Origin: Lacrimispora amygdalina
Lineage (GTDB): Bacteria; Bacillota; Clostridia; Lachnospirales; Lachnospiraceae
Length of the DNA stretch: 64,000 nucleotides
Direction of reading: 5' to 3'
Assembly (NCBI RefSeq): GCF_900205965.1
Contig: NZ_OAOF01000011.1
Span: forward strand, 62,001-126,000
In this document: positions 52,574 to 62,541 of the stretch, in pieces
Layout of the letters: every line of letters starts with the position of its first letter
How positions within the stretch are numbered: position 1 is the first letter of the stretch
Made by a program: the position numbers and the translations under genes
Notes under the pieces: generated by a model
The model's database searches: none
What the model saw: the letters and a program-made list of their open reading frames with translations, nothing else
Told to the model about the DNA's origin: nothing

Positions 52574-55500
52574 ATGTCCCTTCAATTTATATTGGGCGGA
52601 TCCGGTTCCGGCAAAACCCGCCGCCTCTATACGGAACTGATCCGGCAGTCTGCGAAAGAACCGGATACCCAGTTTTTTGCCATTGTACCGGAACAGTTTA
52701 CCATGCAGACACAGAAGGAGATTGTCTCCCTGCATCCGAACTACGGTGTAATGAATATTGATATAGTCAGCTTTAAGCGTCTTGCCTACCGGATCTTTGA
52801 GGAGCTTGCAATTATAAATCCCCAGATTCTTGATGATATGGGGAAATCCATGGTGCTTAGAAAGGTATCCGCAGACAAGAAAAAAAATCTGGTTTTTTAT
52901 AAAGAGCATTTATCAAAGGCAGGATTTATCTCCCAGTTAAAGTCCATGCTCTCAGAGCTGTACCAGTACGGAATTACTCCTCAGATGCTGACGGAGAAGA
53001 TTCCGGACAGTATAAGTCCTGTGCTGGCTCAGAAACTGTCGGATATTACTGTCGTTTACGAGGGATTTAAGGAATATATTGAAGGTAAATTTATCACTTC
53101 AGAGGAGATTTTAGGTGTGCTCTGCAACCAGTTACCCAGGTCTGAACTGATCAAAAACAGTGTCATCGCATTGGATGGATATACCGGATTTACTCCGGTT
53201 CAGTATCGGATTTTAGAACTGTTTTTCCGTTACAGCAAGAAGGTTGTAATAACCGTGACCATGGACCCTGCGGAGAATATGAGCAGAAAAACCGGGGTCC
53301 AGGAACTGTTTTATATGAGCCGCCAGATGATTAAGAAACTGAACGATCTGGCAAAGTTCACGGGTATCAGCCGGGAAAAAGACATTCTGCTTACGGATCA
53401 CCCTGCAGTCCGCTTTATGAAAGAAGAAAAAGATTCTCCCTGCTATCTGGATTTTCTGGAGCAGAATATTTACCGTTATACAGGAAGAACCTTAAACGGG
53501 CAGCCGGAATCCATTCATTTGTATCAGACACGAAATCCGTCACAGGAGGTCGCATTTGTGATCCGTTCCATGGAAGACAATATAAGAAAGAACGGGCTTC
53601 GATACAGGGATATGGCGGTAATATCCGGGGATTTATCCAGCTATGCCAATGAGATCATTCATCAGTTTCAGCTAAGCCGTGTGCCATTCTTTCTGGATGA
53701 TAAGAAAAGCATCTTAAAGAATCCCATGGTCGAGCTCATCCGCGCAGCAATTGAGATTGTTCAGAAGGATTTTTCTTATGAATCCGTGTTCCGTTATTTA
53801 AGAACCGGGCTGATTGTATCCCAGGATCATATGGATCAGGCAGACAGACTGGAAAATTACGTCATAGCCATGGGGATCCGGGGCTTTAAACGGTGGGCAG
53901 CTCCCTTTGAGGGGTGGTATAAGGGTGCCAGAGAGTTAAACCTTGTGGAATTGAATCAGTTTAAGGATGAGATAATGGGTCCCCTTAAATGTCTGCGGGA
54001 AGAATTTAAAAGAGAAGACTCCACGGTAAAGACCATGACTGGTGCAGTGACTGCGCTTTTAATGGAGACAGGCATTGAAGAGAAGATGCTGGATTTCGAA
54101 AAAAAGTTTCAGGAGATGGGAGAATTTGCGCTTGCCAAGGAATACGGCCAGGTTTATGGACTGGTAATGGATTTGTTTGACCGTCTGGCAGGACTGCTGG
54201 GAGAGGAGCATGTAAGCAGGAGAGAATATGGGGAGATATTAGATGCCGGTTTTGCTGAGATTAAAGTAGGTGTGATACCGGCAGCCGTGGACCGGGTTGT
54301 CGTGGGTGATATTACACGAACCCGTCTGGATCATATTAAGGTTCTTTATTTTGTAGGAGTAAACGACGGACTGGTTCCGGTGAAAAAGGAGAAAAGCAGC
54401 TTATTCACGGACAGAGAAAGAGAATTCCTATCCGATCATTCCATAGAGCTGGCCCCTACTTCCATGGAAGAGGGGTTCCGCCAGAGGTTTTATCTGTACT
54501 TAGCACTTACCAAGCCGGAAAAAGAGCTGGTGTTATCCTACTCAGCCATGGATGGCAGCGGAAAGAGCATGCGTCCCTCCACGTTGATCGGAGAACTGAA
54601 AAAGCTGTTTCCCGGTTTAAAGGAATCGGCTCCCGGTGAAGGAGGCGTACCCTTAAACTTTCGTGAAGCAAAGAGCCGGCTGGCAGACGGTATGAGGGAG
54701 TGTGGAACTGGAGGAGGGGACAGCCGGCTTCTGGAACTGTTAAAAGCGTTTTTGTCATCTCCAGAATACAGAGAAGAAGGAAAACGACTGATTGAAGCAG
54801 CTTTTTACGTATACCAGCAAAAGGGCATTGGAAAAGCGGCTGCCAAAGCTCTTTACGGACCCGTCATCAACGGAAGCGTGACCAGGATGGAACAGTACGC
54901 ATCCTGTGCTTATGCCCACTTCTTAAATTACGGTCTGGAACTGACTAAACGTCAGGAATATGAGCTGGCAGCCATGGATATCGGGAATCTCTTCCATGAT
55001 TCCATTGATTTATGGTTTGGGCGGATGAAGGAAGAAGGCAGGGATTTTAAAACACTGACAGTAGAAGAGCGTCAGGCGATGGTGCACGAATGTGTAACGA
55101 AAGTAACGGAGGAATATGGAAATACGGTCTTAAAAAGCTCTGCAAGAAATGCTTACCTGGCAGGTAAGGTGGAACGGATCACGGACAGAACGGTCTGGGC
55201 ACTTACAGAGCAGTTAAAAAAAGGGGATTTCACCCCCGTCGGATTCGAGGTTTCCTTTTCTGCAGACGATCATTTAAAAGCAATGCGGCTTCCTTTATCT
55301 AAGGATGAAGCCGTTCATTTAAGGGGAAGGATCGACCGAATGGATTTATGCGAAGATGAGGAGGCAGTCTATGTTAAGATCATTGACTACAAATCCGGAA
55401 GTACCGCATTTGATTTAACTTCCCTTTACTATGGTCTGCAGCTGCAGCTGGTTGTCTATATGGATGCGGCACTGGAGTTGGAAGAGAGAAGACGACCGGA

Positions 55501-56041
55501 TAAGCAGGTTGTTCCGGCAGGCATTTTCTATTACAATATCAACGACCCGGTTGTGGACAAAGACGGTGAGATGACGAGTGAAGAGATATCAGGCAGGATA
55601 TTAAAACAGCTGCGTATGAACGGCCTTGTTAATACTGATTTAAATGCAATCGCACATCTGGATCATGAGATTGAGACCGAATCGGATGTAATACCGGTTG
55701 CCATGAAGAATGGAATCATTCAGGAGGCGCGGTCATCGGTAGCAGGAGGAAACCGTTTTTCCGCCTTAAGACAGTACGTTCAGGAAAAACTGAAGACAGA
55801 AGGGCGGGAGATTTTAGATGGTGTCATCGATGTAAATCCCTATAAGCAAGGCAATAGAACTGCATGTGATTACTGTCCCTATCATGCTGTCTGCGGGTTC
55901 GATTTAAAGACGGAAGGGTATGGTTTTAAAAAGTTTAAGGCTTTAAAATCCGAGGAAATATGGCCGGTTATTGAAGGAGAAACAAAGGAAGGAGAGGAAC
56001 ATGGCAATCACCTGGACAGAGGAACAGAAAGCAGTCATTGA
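52574..56041 (+). CDS. addB: ATP-dependent helicase/nuclease subunit B
   Basis: Subunit B of the AddAB DNA-end resection complex that replaces RecBCD in Firmicutes. At 1155 residues it has the N-terminal Walker A GGSGSGKTR (about 7-15), a helicase-like middle, the C-terminal RecB-type nuclease motif IDYKSG, and the Fe-S cluster Cys set (CAYAH near residue 778 and CDYCPYHAVC near 1098-1107). ATG 52574 is preferred over a TTG/ATG upstream at 52550 because GGAAGAAAAG lies before it. It overlaps addA by 41 bases. Confidence 0.95.
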   Translation: MSLQFILGGSGSGKTRRLYTELIRQSAKEPDTQFFAIVPEQFTMQTQKEIVSLHPNYGVMNIDIVSFKRLAYRIFEELAIINPQILDDMGKSMVLRKVSADKKKNLVFYKEHLSKAGFISQLKSMLSELYQYGITPQMLTEKIPDSISPVLAQKLSDITVVYEGFKEYIEGKFITSEEILGVLCNQLPRSELIKNSVIALDGYTGFTPVQYRILELFFRYSKKVVITVTMDPAENMSRKTGVQELFYMSRQMIKKLNDLAKFTGISREKDILLTDHPAVRFMKEEKDSPCYLDFLEQNIYRYTGRTLNGQPESIHLYQTRNPSQEVAFVIRSMEDNIRKNGLRYRDMAVISGDLSSYANEIIHQFQLSRVPFFLDDKKSILKNPMVELIRAAIEIVQKDFSYESVFRYLRTGLIVSQDHMDQADRLENYVIAMGIRGFKRWAAPFEGWYKGARELNLVELNQFKDEIMGPLKCLREEFKREDSTVKTMTGAVTALLMETGIEEKMLDFEKKFQEMGEFALAKEYGQVYGLVMDLFDRLAGLLGEEHVSRREYGEILDAGFAEIKVGVIPAAVDRVVVGDITRTRLDHIKVLYFVGVNDGLVPVKKEKSSLFTDREREFLSDHSIELAPTSMEEGFRQRFYLYLALTKPEKELVLSYSAMDGSGKSMRPSTLIGELKKLFPGLKESAPGEGGVPLNFREAKSRLADGMRECGTGGGDSRLLELLKAFLSSPEYREEGKRLIEAAFYVYQQKGIGKAAAKALYGPVINGSVTRMEQYASCAYAHFLNYGLELTKRQEYELAAMDIGNLFHDSIDLWFGRMKEEGRDFKTLTVEERQAMVHECVTKVTEEYGNTVLKSSARNAYLAGKVERITDRTVWALTEQLKKGDFTPVGFEVSFSADDHLKAMRLPLSKDEAVHLRGRIDRMDLCEDEEAVYVKIIDYKSGSTAFDLTSLYYGLQLQLVVYMDAALELEERRRPDKQVVPAGIFYYNINDPVVDKDGEMTSEEISGRILKQLRMNGLVNTDLNAIAHLDHEIETESDVIPVAMKNGIIQEARSSVAGGNRFSALRQYVQEKLKTEGREILDGVIDVNPYKQGNRTACDYCPYHAVCGFDLKTEGYGFKKFKALKSEEIWPVIEGETKEGEEHGNHLDRGTESSH

Positions 56042-59000
56042 AAGCAGGAACAGAAATCTCCTTGTATCGGCAGCAGCGGGAAGCGGTAAAACGGCTGTTC
56101 TGGTGGAACGCATTATACAAATGATTACGGAGGGAGAGCATCCCCTTAAAATAGATCAGCTTCTGGTCATGACGTTTACAAAAGCTGCTGCAGATGAGAT
56201 GCGGGAGCGGGTTTTAAAGGCGGTGGATCAGAAGCTGATGGAACAGCCGGATAATGATCATCTTCAGATGCAGGCAGCCATGATTCCCTACGCCCAGATT
56301 ACTACCATAGACAGCTTCTGTCTGGGGATTATAAGAGAGCATTACAGCCGGTTAGACATTGATCCAGCTTTCCGTGTGGGAGATGAAGGAGAACTGATTC
56401 TCCTTCGGGGAGATGTGATGAAGGAGATGCTGGAGGAATTCTATGAATCAGAGGATCCTTCCTTTGAACGTTTTGTAGAGACGTATGCCACCGGCAAGAC
56501 GGACCGTGGAATTGAAGATTTCATCATGCAGGTATACCGTTTTTCCCAAAGTAATCCCTGGCCGGAGGAATGGCTTAATAACTGCAGGAATGAACTTGAA
56601 GCCTGTGATATGAAACATATGAAGGATACTGCCTGGATGCGTTTTTTAATGGAGGATGCTTCACTTTTACTGGAAGAGCTTCTGGTTCAGACAGAAGCAG
56701 CCATGGAGATCTGCCAGGAAGAGAACGGTCCGGAGGCATACCTTCCCATGCTTGCCAGTGATGCGGCCATGTTAGAATCGCTGCTGGAAGCCAGGGAATA
56801 TGAGCAGTTAAACTGCCTGTTAAAGGAGGTATCATTTACCAGACTCGCCTCCATACGAAGCAAAGACATTGACCAGGAAAAAAAGGCGGCTGTAACAACA
56901 GTCAGGGACCGGGTGAAAAAGGGTCTTGGAAAGCTTTGTGACTTATACTGCTTTGAGTCCCCGGAGGAAGTGGGAGCGGATATGGAAGGGACGAAAGAAG
57001 CTGTTTTCATGCTCCTTCATCTGGCAGAAGAATATTCCCGCAGATATCAGGAGAAAAAGAAGGAACGCAATCTGGTGGATTTTAATGATCTGGAGCATTA
57101 TGCTCTTCAGATTTTATTAAAAGAAGAGGACGGAGTAAGGATTCCAACCCAGGCGGCCGATGAATTTTGCCGGCAGTTTGAGGAGATCCTGGTGGATGAA
57201 TATCAGGACAGCAATGAGGTGCAGGAAGCGCTGATCAACAGTATTTCAAGAGAGCGGTTTGGAAGTCCCAATGTTTTTATGGTAGGAGATGTGAAGCAGA
57301 GCATCTACCAGTTCCGTCTGGCAAGACCCCAGATGTTTCTTGATAAGTATCAGAGGTATTCCAGTGAGGAAGGGAGTTATCAGAAGATAGAGCTGCACCA
57401 GAATTTCCGAAGCAGAGAATCGGTATTAACCAGCATTAACGAAGTTTTTTATCAGATTATGACAAAAAATCTGGGGAATATCCGGTATACAAAGGAGACG
57501 GCGCTTCATCCGGGCGCTGTGTTTTCCCAGTGGGAAGGCCGTGTAGGAGAGAAGACAGAACTCCTTCTCATTCATGGCTCTTCCGATCAGTTAAAGCAGC
57601 TCGATGAAGAACGTGCAGATTATACTGCCAGGGAAGCAGAGGCAAAGGTTATCGCCTCGAAAATAAGGGATCTGACAGATCCGGATTCAGGCCTTTTTAT
57701 CTGGGATAAGAATTTAAATGGTACAGGCGCATACAGGATCTGTCAGTATTCCGATATTGTTATCTTATTAAGAAGCTTAAGCGGGTGGGCGGAAGAATTT
57801 GTCAATATCCTGATGAATGAGGGGATTCCAGCTCATGCAGAACGGAAAACAGGATACTTTTCAGCCACAGAAGTGGAGATAGTTCTATCCCTGCTCAATA
57901 TTATTGATAATCCCATGCAGGATATTCCGTTAGCTGCCGTACTTAAATCCCCGATTGCAGGAATTACGGACAAGGAGATGGCTCATCTTATGGCTGTGTG
58001 GAAAAATGCAGCAAAAAAAGGTCAGGATCGTGGGATTTATGGGGCGTGGCAGTACTATTTAAAGGAGTATGAACAAGGAGAAGATGAAGACGCCCCGGCC
58101 CTGCCCCGGAAACTTTCCGAATTTTCCGGAACATTGTCCCGATACAGGGAAAAAGCAGCATATTTATCCATTCATGAGCTTCTCTATGACATATATGAGG
58201 GAACCGGTTATTACGACTATGTTTCCGCCATGCCGGGAGGGGAGGTGCGGCGGGCCAATCTTTCCATGCTGGTGGAAAAGGCGGCAGCTTATGAACAGAC
58301 AAGCTACAGAGGGCTGTTCCATTTTATCCGTTATATTGAAAATCTAAAAAAATACGATACGGATTTTGGGGAAGCATCAATCCTCGGAGAAGAGAATACG
58401 GTCCGCGTCATGAGCATCCATAAGAGCAAAGGATTGGAATTTCCGGTTGTATTTCTGGCTGGAATGGGGAAAAAATTTAATAAGCAGGATGCCTATGGAA
58501 AACTGCTCATTGATCCTGATCTGGGGATTGGAACTGATTATATGGATCTGGAAAAACGAATCAAGGCGCCTACCTTAAAGAAACATGTTCTAAAGAGAAA
58601 GACAGAGCTGAGTGCACTTGGAGAAGAGCTTAGGGTACTCTATGTTGCCATGACAAGGGCCAAAGAAAAGCTGATTATGACCGGACTGGACCGTTACCTG
58701 GATAAAAAGCTGGACCGTTATGCATCTGTTATGAGGGCACAGGGGCAGATTCCATTTTCCATACTTTCAGGGGCAGATTCTTATCTGGACTGGCTGCTGA
58801 TGAGTGTTTCGGGTAAATATTCCCCTGACGGCATCTTGTCGGAGGAAGGACAGGATACAGGGAATATCATTATGAAGGAGCTGACTGTTTCCGGCCTTGT
58901 CATGGGGGAAATGAAACGGCAGGTTAGTATGAAACTGACGAAGGAAAGCTTTCTTCGGATGGATACTGGAAAAAGTTATGACCAGGATTTTGAACGAGGT

Positions 59001-59696
59001 TTAAAGGAGGCACTTTCCTACCAGTATCCTTATCAGGAGGATATAAGACTTCACACCAAGCTTACTGTTTCTGAACTGAAAAAGCAGGGGCAGTTCGTGG
59101 ATGAAGAGGAGAGTGATTTTCTTCCTACAATCCCTGTATTTTTAAGAGAGGAAATAAAAGAAGAAAAAACAGGTGGTGTCCGGCGCGGTACAGCGTATCA
59201 CCGTGCCCTGGAACTTTTGGATTTTTCAAAGGTGAAGACTGCAAAGGACTTATCATCTGCACTGGAGAAGCTAAAAGAAGACGGACGGCTAAGCGGGGAA
59301 AGCTTTGCCCTGCTTTCTGAAAACCAGATTCTGGCATTTATCAACTCACCATTAGGACGGCGGCTGGCAGCAGCCCAGGAGAGAGGACTGTTAAAGAGGG
59401 AACAGCAGTTTGTAATCGGGATACCGGCCAGGGAGATGGATGTGGCTGATTCCGATGAACGGATACTGATACAGGGAATTATAGACGCTTATATGGAGGA
59501 AGAGGGGCAGCTTGTCCTGGTGGATTATAAGACAGACTTTCTAAAGGAAGGGGAAGAATCCATTCTTTTTGACCGCTATGGAATACAGATGGAGTATTAC
59601 AGGCGGGCTCTGGAGCAGATCACTGGTAAAAAGGTGAAAGAGATGATCATTTATTCCTTCGCTCTGAAAAAAGAAGTCGTAATATGCGGATCATAA
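56001..59696 (+). CDS. addA: ATP-dependent helicase/nuclease subunit A
   Basis: The UvrD-type helicase and nuclease subunit of AddAB, 1231 residues. Walker A AAAGSGKTAVL is at about residues 25-35, Walker B LVDEYQDSN near 403, motif VRVMSIHKSKGLEFPVVF, and AMTRAKEKL. The C-terminal nuclease domain has LVDYKTDF. ATG 56001 follows AAGGAGAGG; the ATG at 55971 is less likely. Together with addB it makes the full enzyme for recombination repair. Confidence 0.96.
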   Translation: MAITWTEEQKAVIESRNRNLLVSAAAGSGKTAVLVERIIQMITEGEHPLKIDQLLVMTFTKAAADEMRERVLKAVDQKLMEQPDNDHLQMQAAMIPYAQITTIDSFCLGIIREHYSRLDIDPAFRVGDEGELILLRGDVMKEMLEEFYESEDPSFERFVETYATGKTDRGIEDFIMQVYRFSQSNPWPEEWLNNCRNELEACDMKHMKDTAWMRFLMEDASLLLEELLVQTEAAMEICQEENGPEAYLPMLASDAAMLESLLEAREYEQLNCLLKEVSFTRLASIRSKDIDQEKKAAVTTVRDRVKKGLGKLCDLYCFESPEEVGADMEGTKEAVFMLLHLAEEYSRRYQEKKKERNLVDFNDLEHYALQILLKEEDGVRIPTQAADEFCRQFEEILVDEYQDSNEVQEALINSISRERFGSPNVFMVGDVKQSIYQFRLARPQMFLDKYQRYSSEEGSYQKIELHQNFRSRESVLTSINEVFYQIMTKNLGNIRYTKETALHPGAVFSQWEGRVGEKTELLLIHGSSDQLKQLDEERADYTAREAEAKVIASKIRDLTDPDSGLFIWDKNLNGTGAYRICQYSDIVILLRSLSGWAEEFVNILMNEGIPAHAERKTGYFSATEVEIVLSLLNIIDNPMQDIPLAAVLKSPIAGITDKEMAHLMAVWKNAAKKGQDRGIYGAWQYYLKEYEQGEDEDAPALPRKLSEFSGTLSRYREKAAYLSIHELLYDIYEGTGYYDYVSAMPGGEVRRANLSMLVEKAAAYEQTSYRGLFHFIRYIENLKKYDTDFGEASILGEENTVRVMSIHKSKGLEFPVVFLAGMGKKFNKQDAYGKLLIDPDLGIGTDYMDLEKRIKAPTLKKHVLKRKTELSALGEELRVLYVAMTRAKEKLIMTGLDRYLDKKLDRYASVMRAQGQIPFSILSGADSYLDWLLMSVSGKYSPDGILSEEGQDTGNIIMKELTVSGLVMGEMKRQVSMKLTKESFLRMDTGKSYDQDFERGLKEALSYQYPYQEDIRLHTKLTVSELKKQGQFVDEEESDFLPTIPVFLREEIKEEKTGGVRRGTAYHRALELLDFSKVKTAKDLSSALEKLKEDGRLSGESFALLSENQILAFINSPLGRRLAAAQERGLLKREQQFVIGIPAREMDVADSDERILIQGIIDAYMEEEGQLVLVDYKTDFLKEGEESILFDRYGIQMEYYRRALEQITGKKVKEMIIYSFALKKEVVICGS

Positions 59697-59720
59697 AATC
59701 TTAAGAAGGAGATGGTAAGA

Positions 59721-60776
59721 ATGATACCTGACAATGAAGTAAGATTAACTCAAATGACGAAAACAGCCGGCTGTGCCGCTAAGATCGGTCCGGGAACCCT
59801 GGCAGGTATTCTGGAACATTTACCGAAGTTTCAGGATCCCAGTCTTTTGGTGGGGATTGAAACCTCGGATGATGGTGCGATTTATAAAGTAAATGAGGAA
59901 CTGGCACTGATCCAGACGCTTGATTTTTTCACACCGGTTGTAGATGATCCCTTTATATTTGGCCAGATTGCCGCTGCCAATGCACTCAGCGATATTTATG
60001 CCATGGGAGGAGAACCGAAAATCGCATTGAATATCGTGGCCTGGCCGAACTGCTTAAACCCTGCTATTCTGGGAAGGATATTAGAGGGCGGAGCGTCAAA
60101 GGTTCTGGAAGCAGGTGCCGTACTGGCAGGAGGACATTCCATTCAGGATGAAGAACCGAAGTACGGGCTGAGTGTAACCGGTTTTGTCCATCCGGATAAG
60201 ATTTTTAAAAACTGTGAAGCAAGGCCGGGAGATGTTATAATTCTGACAAAACCCCTTGGAACCGGAATCGTTAATACTGCGGTGAAGGCTGATCTTGCTT
60301 CCCGTGAGGCAAGAGATGAAGTCATAAAAGTCATGACTTCGTTAAACCGCAGGGCCAAGCAGGTCGTGGAGCAGTTTGAGGTTCACAGCTGTACCGATGT
60401 GACTGGGTTTGGTCTGGCAGGCCACTCGGTTGAGATGGCTGATGGAAGCGGTGTAACACTGGAGATTTCAGTAAGTGATCTTCCGGTACAGAAAGAAGCC
60501 GTGGAACTTGCGCGAATGGGGCTGGTGCCGGAAGGGGCGTATAAAAACCGATCCTATACCAGTGACCGCGTGGATTACGGTAATACGGAGGAATGCATGA
60601 TTGATATCTTCTGCGATCCCCAGACTTCAGGAGGACTTTTAATCAGCGTTTCCAGGGAAGACGGGGAGCGGATTATGGATACGTTCCTACAGGCAGGTAT
60701 GGAAACTGCCTGCCGCATAATCGGAAGAGTTACAAAGAGACAGGAAAAAGCAGTAAAACTGGTGAGTCACTTATGA
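59721..60776 (+). CDS. selD: Selenide, water dikinase
   Basis: Makes selenophosphate from selenide and ATP. The catalytic pair is Cys18 and Lys21 in KTAGCAAK; this is the Cys form, not Sec. GIETSDDGAIYKVNEELALIQTLDFF and DVTGFGLAGH follow as usual. Length (351) is normal. ATG 59721 is 9 bases after AAGGAG; ATG 59712 is too close. It lies 24 bases behind addA and overlaps the next gene by 4 bases. No selA or selB is in the window, so use in tRNA, Sec or a cofactor cannot be decided from here. Confidence 0.95.
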   Translation: MIPDNEVRLTQMTKTAGCAAKIGPGTLAGILEHLPKFQDPSLLVGIETSDDGAIYKVNEELALIQTLDFFTPVVDDPFIFGQIAAANALSDIYAMGGEPKIALNIVAWPNCLNPAILGRILEGGASKVLEAGAVLAGGHSIQDEEPKYGLSVTGFVHPDKIFKNCEARPGDVIILTKPLGTGIVNTAVKADLASREARDEVIKVMTSLNRRAKQVVEQFEVHSCTDVTGFGLAGHSVEMADGSGVTLEISVSDLPVQKEAVELARMGLVPEGAYKNRSYTSDRVDYGNTEECMIDIFCDPQTSGGLLISVSREDGERIMDTFLQAGMETACRIIGRVTKRQEKAVKLVSHL

Positions 60777-61930
60777 TCTATCTGGATAATGCAGCCACTT
60801 CCCTGCATAAACCTGAGGAAGTAAGACTGGCAGTAGCTGATGCCATGCTTCATATGGGCAATCCTGGAAGAGGGATTCACGGTGCATCTCTTGATGCTGC
60901 CAGAATGATTTACGATACCCGGAGTCTTATTTCCCAGCTCCTTCATGGAGACGGTCCCGGCCAGGTGGCATTTACTGCCAATTCTACGGAGAGTTTAAAT
61001 CTGGCAATAGAAGGGATATTTCGTCCGGGTGACCATGTGATCACCACAATGATGGAACATAATTCTGTACTTCGTCCTCTTTACCGTATGGAGGATCGGG
61101 GAATGGAACTGACTATTCTGCCTGCAGATCAATATGGCTGTATTCATTATGAAGAGATTGAGGCTGCAGTCAGAAGCAATACGAAAGCAGTGGTATGCAC
61201 CCATGCCTCTAACTTAACTGGAAATATTAATGATTTAAAGACCATTGGGGATATCTGCAAAAAGCATGGGCTTCTTTTCCTGGTGGACGCTTCACAGACT
61301 GCCGGTGTGTTTGACATTGATATGAAGGAGATGGGAATTGATGTGGTCTGCTTCACAGGGCACAAAGGATTGTTGGGACCTCAGGGAACCGGTGGAATCT
61401 GCATCAGGGAAGGGCTTAATATAGAGCCTCTGATTGTAGGAGGAAGCGGGATGCAAAGCTTCCTGCGGACGCAGCCGGAGCAGATGCCGGAACGTCTGGA
61501 AGCCGGCACATTAAACTGTCATGGCATTGCAGGACTTCACGCAGCCCTGCTCTATATCAGCCGGACAGGTATGGAGTCCATACGTAAACGGGAGCAGTCT
61601 TTAATGAGACGGTTTTATGAAGGAGTAAAGGACATTCCAGCAGTTACCGTCTACGGGGATTTTTCAAGAAAGAGCCTGGAGCAGCGGGCTCCCGTTGTAG
61701 CTCTTAATATTGGAAGCCTGGATTCTGGTGAGGTGGCAGATGAATTGACAGTTGCTTATGGTATATATGCCAGAGCAGGTGCTCACTGTGCTCCTCTGAT
61801 GCATCAGGCACTGGGTACTGTAAAGCAGGGTGCTGTGAGGTTTTCCATGTCCCACTTTAATACGGAAGAAGAAATTGATCAGGCAGTGGCGGCAGTCAGA
61901 GAACTAAGCAGGGAACAGGAGCTGATATGA
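60773..61930 (+). CDS. Cysteine desulfurase / selenocysteine lyase-like aminotransferase
   Basis: A 385-residue fold-type I PLP enzyme of class V. The PLP Lys is in CFTGHKGLLGP, the N-terminal YLDNAATS is typical, and RAGAHCAPLMH carries a Cys in the position of the persulfide Cys of SufS/Csd. It could mobilise sulfur or selenium. The start ATG overlaps the selD stop (ATGA), and its stop overlaps the DUF3343 start. This linkage suggests selenium delivery to SelD or a selenium cofactor (inference). Confidence 0.88.
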   Translation: MIYLDNAATSLHKPEEVRLAVADAMLHMGNPGRGIHGASLDAARMIYDTRSLISQLLHGDGPGQVAFTANSTESLNLAIEGIFRPGDHVITTMMEHNSVLRPLYRMEDRGMELTILPADQYGCIHYEEIEAAVRSNTKAVVCTHASNLTGNINDLKTIGDICKKHGLLFLVDASQTAGVFDIDMKEMGIDVVCFTGHKGLLGPQGTGGICIREGLNIEPLIVGGSGMQSFLRTQPEQMPERLEAGTLNCHGIAGLHAALLYISRTGMESIRKREQSLMRRFYEGVKDIPAVTVYGDFSRKSLEQRAPVVALNIGSLDSGEVADELTVAYGIYARAGAHCAPLMHQALGTVKQGAVRFSMSHFNTEEEIDQAVAAVRELSREQELI

Positions 61931-62163
61931 GGCGGAAAGAGTTAAAAACCGTAGTGACTTTTCATACGGTTACTGAAGCGATTGCCATGGAGACGGCCTG
62001 CATAAGAGAAAAAATTCCGGGAAGAATTATTCCGGTACCGGGAGAGATTAAAGCGGGCTGTGGACTTTCCTGGGTGATGCCTGTTCATTGGGAAGGAGAT
62101 ATCCTGCAATGGATGGAACAGGAAGGTCTCAAGTGGGAAGCTGTAGGGGAATATCTGATTTAG
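61927..62163 (+). CDS. DUF3343 putative Se/S carrier protein
   Basis: A 78-residue protein with VVTFHTVTEAIAME near the start and the diagnostic KAGCGLSWVMP with its conserved Cys. DUF3343 proteins are considered putative selenium or sulfur carriers and are regularly found next to selD and a NifS-like enzyme, often with Se-dependent molybdenum hydroxylases. It overlaps the desulfurase gene by 4 bases and ends this operon. Confidence 0.88.
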   Translation: MRRKELKTVVTFHTVTEAIAMETACIREKIPGRIIPVPGEIKAGCGLSWVMPVHWEGDILQWMEQEGLKWEAVGEYLI

Positions 62164-62251
62164 GAGTGCAAATGGATAATAATCTGAAAAATATATCATA
62201 TATGTTAAGATGACAGCATATATTGATAAATGATTTGAAATAAAAATAGCG

Positions 62252-62281
62252 TTGACAAATAGTTTTACAATATGTTATAGT
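62252..62281 (+). promoter_or_regulatory. Promoter of the guanine riboswitch transcript
   Basis: TTGACA (62252-62257) with TTATAG or TATAGT at 62275-62281 (spacer 17 or 18). Confidence 0.85.
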
Positions 62282-62326
62282 CAACCTGTCAGAGGTCACA
62301 AAATATGTTAAGTATCAGTATTCAAA

Positions 62327-62395
62327 GAAACTTATATATGCTCATAATTGGATGAGTGTTTCTACCAACTACCGTAATAGTTGTCTATAAGTTTC
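62327..62395 (+). promoter_or_regulatory. Guanine riboswitch
   Basis: P1 GAAACTTATA / TATAAGTTTC (10 bp), P2 CTCAT / ATGAG, the conserved junction TTTCTACC, P3 AACTA / TAGTT with loop CCGTAA, and junction GTC before TAT. The Watson-Crick specificity base is C (62385), so the ligand is guanine or hypoxanthine, not adenine. L2 GG and L3 CC can pair. It stands before guanine deaminase and a purine permease. Confidence 0.92.
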
Positions 62396-62541
62396 CTCGT
62401 GACAGGTAGGCGGCTTTTTGGGCTGCGCTGTTTGTGTTCACGTTTGGAGCGACAAAGGAGACGGTAGTTTTTTATTGCTTGGTTTTTAGGAACATTGCAA
62501 TTTGGCTGCCGTATTTTTGTTTGTGCGAAGCAGGAGGTTCT

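Noticed and set aside
62434..62541. N-terminal extension of guanine deaminase from ATG 62434
   Set aside because: It lies in the riboswitch leader, lacks amidohydrolase features, and ATG 62542 has a perfect ribosome site.
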